A stretch of DNA of 64,000 nt from Bubalus kerabau. Taxonomy: Eukaryota > Chordata > Mammalia > Artiodactyla > Bovidae. The stretch covers positions 55,701,001 through 55,765,000 of the forward strand of contig NC_073630.1 of NCBI RefSeq assembly GCF_029407905.1, in the 5' to 3' direction. The notes below the pieces were generated by a model. It saw only the letters and a program-made list of their open reading frames with translations. It had not been told where the DNA came from and made no database searches. Of the stretch, positions 56,541 to 64,000 are shown piece after piece (within the stretch, counting starts at the first letter, position 1; every line of letters starts with the position of its first letter). The position numbers and the translations under genes were made by a program.

Positions 56541-58635
56541 ACCATAGTTTGTCCCCAGGTAAATAGCAAGGATCAAGACCATCCCCAAGGAAAAGAAATG
56601 CAAAAAAGCAAAATGGCTGTCTGAGGAGGCCTTACAAATAGCTGTGAAAAAAGAGAGGCAACAAGCAAAGGAGAAAAGAAAAGATATAATCATCTGAATG
56701 CAGAGTTCCAAAGAATAGCAAGGAGATATAAGAAAGCCTTCCTCAGTGATCAATGAGAATAAATAGAGGGAAAAAACATATGGGAAAGGCTAGAGATCTC
56801 TTCAAGAAAATTAGAGATACCAAGGGAACATTTCATGCAAAGTTGGGCTTGATAAAGGACAGAAATGGTATGGACCTAACAGAAGCAGAAGATATTAAGA
56901 AGAGGTAGCAAGAACACACAGAAGAAATGTACAAAAAAAGATCTTCATGACCCAGATAATCACTGTGGTGTAATCACTTACCTAGAGCTAGACATCCTGG
57001 AATGTGAAGTCAAGTGGGCCTTAGAAAGCATCACCTACGAACAAAGCTAGTGGAGGTGATGGAATTCCAGTTGAACTATTTCAAATCCTAAAAGATGATG
57101 CTGTGAAAGAGTTGTACTCAATACGCCAACAACTTTGGAAATCTCAGCAGTGGCCACAGGACTGGAAAAGGTCAGTTTTAATTCCAATCCCAAAGAAAGG
57201 CAATGCCAAAGAATGCTCAAACTACCACATAATTGCACTCATCTCACATGCTAGTAAAGTCATGCTCAAAATTCTCCAAGCCAGGCTTCAGCAATAAGTG
57301 TATCATGAACTTCTGGATGTTCAAGCTGGTTTTAGAGAAGGCAGAGGAACCAGAGATCAAATTGCCAACATCTGCTTGATCATTGGAAAAGCAAGAGAGT
57401 TTCAGAAAAACATCTATTTCTGCTTTATTGACTATGCCAAAGCCTTTGACTGTGTAGATCACAATAAACTGTGGAAAATTCTTCAAGAGATGGGAATACC
57501 AGACCACCTGACCTGCCTCTTGAGAAACCTATGCAGGTCAGGAAGCAACAGTTAGAACTGGACATGGAACAACAGACTGGTTCCAAATAGGAAAAAGATT
57601 ACGTCAAGGCTGTATATTGTCACCCTGCTTATTTTATTTATATGCAGAGTACACCATGAGAAAGGCTGGGCTGGATGAAGCACAAGCTGGAATCAAGATT
57701 ACTGGGAGAAATATCAATAATCTCAGATATGCAGAGGACACCACCCTTATGGTAGAAGGCGAAGAAGAACTAAAGAGCCTCTTGATGAAAGTGAAAGTAG
57801 AGAGTGAAAAAGTTGGCTTAAAGCTCAACATTCAGAAAACAAAGATCATGGCATCCGGTCCCATCACTTCTTGGCAAATAGTTGAGGAAACAATGGAAAC
57901 AGTGGCTGACTTTATTTTGGTGGGTTCCAAAATCACTGCAGATGGTGACTGCAGTCATGAAATTAAAAGACGCTTACTCCTTGGAAGGAAAGTTATGACC
58001 AACCTAGATTGCATATTGAAAAGCAGAGACATTATTTTGCTAACTAAGGTCCGACTAGTCAAGTCTATGGTTTTTCCAGTGGTCATGTATGGATGTGAGA
58101 GTTGGACTATGAAGAAAGCTGAACACTAAAGAATTGATGCTTTTGTTGGGGAAGATTCTTGAGAATCCCATGGACTGCAAGGAGATCCAACCAGTCCATC
58201 GTAAAGGAGATTAGTCCTGGGTGTTCATTAGAAGGACTGATGTTGAAGCTGAAACTCCAATACTTTGACCACCTGATGCGCAGAGCTGACTCATTGGAAA
58301 AACCCTGATGCTGGGAAAGTTTGAGTGTAGGAGGAGATGGGGATGACAGAGGATAAGTTGGCTGGAAGGCATCACCGACTCAATGCACATGAGTTTGGGT
58401 AAACTCCGAGAGTTGGTGATGGACAGGGAGGCCTGGCATGCTGAAATTCATGGGGTCTCAAAGAGTCGGACACGACTGAGGGACAGAACTGAACTGAACT
58501 GAAATAGCATGGAGGGAACACAGCTCCACCCATTAACAGAAAATTGTATTAAAGGTTACTGAACACAGCCCCGCGCATCAGAACAAGACCAGTATCCCCC
58601 TTAGTCAGTCTCCCCCATCAGGAAGCTTCCATAAG
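56541..58635 (-). other. Non-BovB segment carried with the BovB insertion (split by a second BovB)
   Basis: 56541-56571 and 58513-58635 read together as one stretch of about 150 bp once the plus-strand BovB and one copy of its duplication are removed. It lies inside the 14-bp SINE target duplication, at the 5' end of the minus-strand BovB. It is GC-richer than the surroundings (acagccccgcgcatcagaac near 58566). I recognise no gene in it. Confidence 0.7.
56572..58501 (+). mobile_element. BovB LINE, 1.9 kb, plus strand, head to head with its neighbour
   Basis: Starts at atcaagaccatccccaagg (KTIPK region) and runs to an (ACTGA)n tail. The frame 57617-58129 is open for 170 codons and contains motif C as YAED (57728-57739). 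Motifs A and B (DYAKAFDCVDH; LRQGCILSP) are in other frames. Target duplication aaatagcaagg (56561-56571) against aaatagcatgg (58502-58512). Many frameshifts and stops. Confidence 0.94.
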
Positions 58636-58861
58636 CCCTTGTGGCTCAGCTGGTAAAATATCCGCCTGCAATGTGGAAGACCTAGATTCAATTCCTGGGT
58701 TGGGAAGATCCCCTGGAGAAGAAAAAAGCTACCCACTCCAGTATTCTGGCCTGCAGAATTCCATGGGCTGTGTAGATCATGGTATCACAAAGAGTCAGAC
58801 ACAACTGAGCAACTTTCTCACACACACACACACACACACACAGATACACAGGGCAAGAGAT

Positions 58862-59062
58862 GGGCTTCCCTTGTGGCTCAGCTGGTAAAGAATCTGCCTG
58901 CAATGCAAGAGATCTGGTTTCCATTCCTGGGGTTTAGAAAGATCCCCTGGAGAAGGGAAAGGGAAATACCCACTCTAGTATTCTGGCCTGGAAATTCCAT
59001 GGACTGTCCATTGGGTCACAAAGAGTCAGACACAACAGAGTCACTTTCACTTTCACTTTCAA
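58862..59062 (+). mobile_element. Bov-tA SINE
   Basis: Head gggcttcccttgtggctcag, complete body, cactttcactttcactttc end. Target duplication ggcaagagat (58852-58861) against ggcaggagat (59063-59072). Confidence 0.92.
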
Positions 59063-59080
59063 GGCAGGAGATACACCACT

Positions 59081-59322
59081 ACTGCTGCTGCTGCTACTGC
59101 TAAGTCGCTTCAGTTGTGTCCAACTCTGTGCAACCCCATAGATGGCAGCCCACCAGTCTCCTCTGTCCCTGGGATTCTCCAAGCAACAACACTGGAGTGG
59201 GTTGCCATTTCCTTCTCCAATGCATGAAAGGGAAAAGTGAAAGTGAAGTTGCTCAGTCATGTCTGACTCTTCACGACCCAGGGACTGCAGCCCACCAGGC
59301 TCCTCTGTCCATGGGGGTCCAT
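59081..59322 (-). mobile_element. Bov-A2 SINE, minus strand, truncated
   Basis: Minus-strand dimer with its (CAG)n tail at left (tgctgctgctgctactgct). The far monomer is cut short near tccatgggggtcc. An A-run of about 14 follows at 59340-59352. Confidence 0.9.
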
Positions 59323-59352
59323 AGTTATTCTAAACCATTAAAAAAAAAAAAA

Positions 59353-60860
59353 TACTTGAAGTGATGCCCAATTCAGGATTCTTGGAATCTGATCTGAGAA
59401 CCTCCACACACCAATGAAGTATCTATGTGACATCATCTACAGTGATAGACCTTAGATTTTTTTTCTAAGATACTACTGATTTTACATTTTTAAAATGCTT
59501 ATGTTCAAAATTCTCCCTCTATTCTTAAATCTAACTTATTCTAAACACACAGATTCAAAATAAGGAAGAAGCAGGGGACGGAGAGTAAGTGGATGAAGCA
59601 GGAGGAGGAAGAAAAGAGACACCTATATCTGGCTGTATACAAAAATGGAAAGCTTTAAGATAAGGGAATATAGAAACCTAAGGTTTTTATTGAAAATTGA
59701 CACAATTTGAAATCAGAGAATATTTCTAGGAAACAAAACTTTTGAACGTTGCTGGAAATCTTGATTATCAGAATAATCTTGAATTATTTGAGTAGTAAAG
59801 TTATTTTAAATGAAGATTTAAATTGTTTTCCTAAATAGTGATATAACTTGTTATATGTGATTTTATTATTTTTATGTTATTTTAATTGTTACAGTATTGA
59901 CTTTATTTAAGATTTTTCTCTCCATACCCACCCCTCATCCTTAACGCCTGTATGTGTCCCTTCCCTCAGCCCTGTGTTGTTTGATTGAACTGCAAACAAA
60001 TTGTGGAAATTTGATGAGTTTTGTATAATGTTTAGTAAAGTATCAGACATATAGCAATATTGAATGATATTGAATCATTCAATAGAGGTTGACATTACTG
60101 ATAGTTTCACATTTCTTTCTTTATAAGCAGGAATTTTTTCCTCTTAAGAACTTCTGTATTCAATGTAAAATGTTGGAAAACATTAAATATATAATGAAAA
60201 AAATAATTATCCTATAGTCTAATATAAACATTTAGTAAACACTGGTATATTTCCTTCTTTTAAATTATTTTTTCCAAAGGTAGATTTGTATATATTTACT
60301 TGATTCTAAAATTTAAATATATTGAATAGACATTTTTGTACTTTGTCATAGTTCATATATTATTAATTTAGAATTTTTATAGTTTAAATACTTTTTAAAA
60401 TAATCTTATACTTTATATAATTTGTGAATGCTTATAAACTACTAGTCCTTATATATTTCTATCATATTAAGACATGGCATATTTTTAACTTTATTAAATT
60501 CTATAAAGAATTATGTTAAAAGCATCATAGCCCTACTAAATGGCCTTTTTATTAAAAAATTCTTACATAATACTCTATTTTTTCAGTAAATGTTAATCTT
60601 GTGAGCTCTGACTTCATAGTGCCAGGGTTGACTCTATCTCATTTTGAATTCTTAATATTCGTGTTGCTCATCTTATCTAATGAATTGGAAAAGACAACTC
60701 ACAAAAAATATTGTGAAATTAAATAATATAGTTCATTCAAAGTATTTACTGAATCACATAACTGATTATTTTTTAAAAATCCACTAATTTGCCATATAAA
60801 CAAATTGGCTAACAAAAACTATAATAAATGTTTGAAGTGTATATTTTGGTTAATAATAAT
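59353..60860. other. Unannotated AT-rich sequence
   Basis: About 1.5 kb without a recognisable gene or repeat. A repeated ttttagaataaaatttatt occurs twice around 60865-60913, with (TTTA)n between, next to the following BovB. Confidence 0.45.
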
Positions 60861-60916
60861 GAGTTTTAGAATAAAATTTATTTATTTATTTATTTTTTAG
60901 AATAAAATTTATTTTA

Positions 60917-62085
60917 ACATCAGTTCAGTTCAGTTCAGTTGCTCAGTCGTGTCTGACTCTTTGCAACCCCATGAATTGCAGTACGCTAGGCCTCCCTATC
61001 CATCACCAACTCTCAGAGTTCACTCAAACTCATGTGCATCGAGTGAGTGATGCCATCCAGCCATTTCATCCTATGTCATCCCCTTTTCCTCCTGCCCCCA
61101 ATCCCTCCCAGCATCAGAGTCTTTTCCAGTGAGTCAACTCTTCGCATGAAGTGGCCAAAGTATTGGAGTTTCAGCTTTAGCATCAGTCCTTCCAATGAAT
61201 ACCCAGGACTGATCTCCTTCAGAATGGACTGGTTGGATCTCCTTGCAGTCCAAGGGACTCTCAAGAGTCTTCTCCAACACCACAGTTCAAAAGCATCAAT
61301 TGTTCGGTGCTCAGCTTTCTTCACAGTCCAACTCTCACATCCATACATGACCACTGGAAAAACCATAGCCTTGACTAGATGGACCTTTGTTGGCAAACTA
61401 ACGTCTCTGCTTTTGAACATGCTATCTAGGTTGGTCATAACTTTCCCTCCAAAGAGTAAGTGTCTTTTAATTTCATGGTTGCAATCACCATCTGCAGTGA
61501 TTTTGGAGCCCAAAAATAAAGTCTGACACTGTTTCCCCATCTATTTGCCATGTAGAGGTGGGACCAGATGCCATGATCTTAGTTTTCTGAAAGCTGAGCT
61601 TTAAGCCAACTTTTTCACTCTCCTCTTTCCCTTTTATTAAGAGGCTTTTTAGTTTCTCTTCACTTTCTGCCATAAGGGTGGTGTCCTCTGCATATCTGAG
61701 GTTATTGATATTTCTCCTGGCAATCTTGATTCCAGCTTGTGCTTCTTCCAGCCTAGCCTTTCTCATGATGTAGTCTGCATATGAGTTAAATAAGCAGGGT
61801 GACAATATACAACCTTGACGTACTCCTTTCCTATTTGGAACCAGTCTTTTGTTCCATGTCCAGTTCTAACTGTTGCTTCCTGACCTGCATATAGGTTTCT
61901 CAAGAGGCAGGTCAGGTGGTCTGGTATTCCCATCTCTTTCAGAACTTTCCACAGTTTATTGTAATCCACACAGTCAAAGGCTTTGGCATAGTCAGTAAAG
62001 CAGAAATAGATGCTTTGTTTTTTTTTTTTTTTTCTTTCTGGAACCATATTGCTTTTTCCATGATCCAGTGGATGTTGGGAATTTG
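60917..62085 (-). mobile_element. BovB LINE, 1.2 kb 3' end, minus strand
   Basis: The minus-strand frame 61076-61540 is open for 154 codons (SKITADGDCNHEIKRHLLFG through LRVPWTARRSNQSILKEISP). Frame 61485-61805 contains motif C as YAED (codon GAG is the complement of 61686-61688). The frame near 61900-62000 keeps motif A-like FTDYAKAFDCVDYNK. A T-run of about 16 at 62016-62031 interrupts the RT. The tail at left is (ACTGA)n. Confidence 0.94.
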
Positions 62086-62446
62086 ACATATTTATTTGCA
62101 AAATTTCTGAAACTTTCTATATGTATGTTCTGTTAAATCTTCCCCGTGTGCTATAACTGTTCTCTAAATTTTTTGGTAATTCAGCCTTGACACCTTATTT
62201 GAAAAGTATCATTTTCTCTTTCTGACTGTTATTTCACTCCTTCTCTATGTGTAACATGATATCAGTGAACATGCTCAATATTATTAAGAATACACTTCAA
62301 ATTCAGTTTTGGTTCCTACTTCACAAACTTAATTGGCAGTCACTATAAGTGGAGAGGTTTATAAAATGGTTTCATTTATTCTGTTTCCAAATAATCTCTA
62401 CAGTTAAACAGAGAAGAGTACTAACATACAGGTGTGCGCATGGGAG
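62086..62446. other. Unannotated sequence
   Basis: No gene or repeat recognised. Confidence 0.4.
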
Positions 62447-62480
62447 CACACGCGCGCGCGCACACACACACACACACACA
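62447..62480 (+). repeat. Compound (CG)5(CA)10 microsatellite
   Basis: Alternating CG dinucleotides at 62451-62460 run directly into ten CA units. The tract is purine-pyrimidine alternating throughout. Confidence 0.95.
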
Positions 62481-63104
62481 GCACCAGAGGTATTGAAATT
62501 CTCATATGGTATACATGCAGGCAAACATGAATAATGCAAAGTCACCATCTCTGGAGCAAAATGAGCATAAGAAGGCGAGAAGTCAGTTACCCCTAAGGAA
62601 CAATGAACCTGCAGGTAGCCTCAAATATTTAAATTAAATTACATTCTAATATGCAATATACTCCCTGAGAGAAATAACTGAAGAGGAATTAGCTTTTCCA
62701 GTCCTCTAGGATACCATTTATTATGTACTTGAATTAACTAAAAACATATTTATGGGATTATGTATCTGTACCTACATAGAGTATGCATATCAGCATGGAT
62801 GTTTTAGTGTGCTATTACTGTTGTAACAAATGACCACATGTTTAGTGGTTTATAAAACCCATAAATATATTATTTCACTGTTTTATCTATCAGAAGGACA
62901 GTAGTAACCTTAATGCTGTTTACAAAGTCTCTTTTGAGGTGGAAGATACATTTGCATGCATAACAAGAGGCAATCAGTGGCATACAGAAAGATCTGACAG
63001 GCAAAATCTTACCTACCACAGCAGAAGAATCTTCATCTTTTATATGGATATTCAAAACATATGTTTTGAAGTGCGAATTTTATGACAGGAAACATGGTAA
63101 GGAT
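62481..63104. other. Unannotated sequence with possible old repeat
   Basis: gtgctattactgttgtaaca followed by aaatgaccacatgtttagtgg (62810-62850) resembles the start of the old LTR/MER-like family seen at 36708 on the minus strand, but the rest is too diverged to call. Confidence 0.35.
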
Positions 63105-63300
63105 TTTATTCTAAAGTATTTTATTTAATCTTCACAATGTGCCTGCTAAGTAAATATGATTACAGAGATTTCAAGATGAGGATACATTAATTCAAAATGA
63201 TTAACTAGCTTGTGCAGTAAAAGAAAATGTGTTTAGGATCAGCCTGAATTTGAACCTAGAGATACCTAACACCAAAACAGACTTCTAACTACTCTGCTTT
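63105..63300 (-). mobile_element. MIR SINE, minus strand
   Basis: Segments ttatttaatcttcacaatgt, agatgaggatacattaattc and cctgaatttgaacctagaga occur in minus-strand MIR order, ending near cagacttctaactactctgc. Confidence 0.7.
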
Positions 63301-63448
63301 TTATTAGTGTAACAATAAATACTCACAAGAAGACTCTTGAGGTTACTTCAGGCCTAAATATGAAGTAATGAATCAATTATTGAGTTAACTTTTGAGTATG
63401 ACAATAGATTTAACAATAAGTTATGTTCAGGGTGCCATGATCACAATT

Positions 63449-63449
<1 letters not shown>

Positions 63450-63480
<31 letters not shown>

Positions 63481-63482
63481 AT
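63450..63482 (+). repeat. (CA)n microsatellite
   Basis: About 13 pure CA units followed by an interrupted end. Confidence 0.95.
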
Positions 63483-63581
63483 ACTGTTGTTGCCAAAGGT
63501 TTTATTTAAGAAAATAAATATTTTAAAAGGAACTATATAAATTAATCAGTAAGTTGTTGCAATTACATCTAATTGTTAAAG

Positions 63582-63800
63582 CTTCCCTCATGGCTCAGAT
63601 GGTAAAGAGTCTCTCTGCAATACAGGAGACCAGGGTTCAATCTCCAGGTTGAGAAGAAACTCTGGAGAAAGGAATGGCTACCCACTTCATTATTCTTGCC
63701 TGGATAATCCCATGGACAGAGAAGCCTTAAGAGGAGGAGCCTGTAGGACAGGGGAGCCTACAGTCCATGGGGTTGCAAATAGTCAGACACAACTAAGCAG
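63582..63800 (+). mobile_element. Bov-tA SINE with small internal duplication
   Basis: Head gcttccctcatggctcagat, body, and an end at actaagcagctaacataca. An extra segment around 63722-63760 repeats a gaggagcc/ggggagcct element, so the body is about 20 bp longer than usual. No target duplication found. Confidence 0.88.
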
Positions 63801-64000
63801 CTAACATACACCTCGAAGCTTTAACAAATCAAGCATTCTTCTTGAGCTTTATTTCTAATGAAGTGTAAAATTCAAAAAATCTTTGGGATTTTCTACTTTT
63901 TAAAATTTATTTTTTCATTCTCTCTACCTCTGTTTTATACCTCTATTTTTGCATCAGCACATGGAAATAATAAATTTATTGTAGAAAATAGTACACTTAT

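Larger units (their letters stand above)
54611..58816 (+). mobile_element. Bov-tA SINE opened by a 4-kb insertion
   Basis: The SINE head lies at 54611-54629 (ggcttcccttgtggctcag) and continues from 58636 with cccttgtggctcag repeated, then ctggtaaaatatccgcctgc and the body to 58816, with a (CA)n tail at 58818-58842. The perfect 14-bp repeat at 54616-54629 and 58636-58649 is the target duplication of everything between. Confidence 0.9.

Noticed and set aside
56541..56571. Twin-priming inversion as the origin of the head-to-head BovB pair
   Set aside because: Twin priming inverts part of one element within one target duplication. Here both arms cover the same ORF2 region and the plus-strand copy has its own 11-bp duplication.
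880..63800. tRNA genes
   Set aside because: The tRNA-like heads with B-box motifs are the promoters of Bov-tA and CHR SINEs, and they lack a full cloverleaf and continue into SINE bodies.

Overview
This is mammalian nuclear DNA from a bovid-type ruminant (cattle, buffalo, sheep or goat; I cannot tell which). The evidence is the repeat content. There are about 17 copies or fragments of the RTE-class LINE BovB, covering roughly a quarter of the window by my boundaries. There are more than 20 BovB- and tRNA-derived SINE copies (Bov-tA, Bov-A and Bov-A2 types), an L1 of the bovine L1-BT type, CHR-type SINEs, and older MIR and MaLR-like remnants. The rest is AT-rich and largely without recognisable function. 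I see no intact protein-coding gene. The longest open frames, such as 245 codons at 30226-30963 and 287 codons at 55486-56349, are pieces of BovB ORF2. The window looks intergenic or deep-intronic.

Layout. 1-9500: sparse SINEs, MIR remnants and one BovB 3' end. 9518-11115: one old MIR opened by a SINE, a BovB and a second SINE that itself holds a SINE. 11600-20300: scattered SINEs, four BovB 3' ends, and a 188-nt near-perfect hairpin at 16194-16381. 20316-24530: a retroviral-type LTR broken by BovB, then a 1.8-kb BovB and a mosaic BovB. 25000-29900: old LTR remnants, a SINE, and an unrecognised 253-bp open segment with splice-like edges. 29900-36630: BovB copies, and a processed pseudogene of UBXN6 (PUB/UBX-domain p97 cofactor) itself interrupted by BovB. 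37300-45465: an LTR opened by BovB, which is opened by a rearranged L1, which holds SINE and chimeric insertions. 45500-54600: mainly old AT-rich sequence and an ERV-type LTR. 54611-58815: a SINE opened by a 4-kb block with two BovBs head to head. 58800-64000: SINEs, a final BovB and simple repeats.

Main observations. Target-site duplications let the insertion order be read at several loci. In two places three copies of one target sequence are present, so two retroposons entered at the same site. Several BovB copies are chimeric: a 3'-end mosaic of two subfamilies, a BovB joined to foreign 5' sequence inside one target duplication, a BovB tail joined to antisense L1 ORF1, and a snap-back insertion inside a BovB. 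Together they suggest, but do not prove, frequent template switching during BovB retroposition. Three of six BovB copies that keep RT motif C encode YAED in place of YADD. No CRISPR array, rRNA, functional tRNA or operon is present, and nothing here supports a new enzymatic system.

Limits: repeat names are from memory of consensus features, boundaries are by eye (usually within about 10 bp where a target duplication is given, otherwise within 20-50 bp), and no alignment or database search was run.
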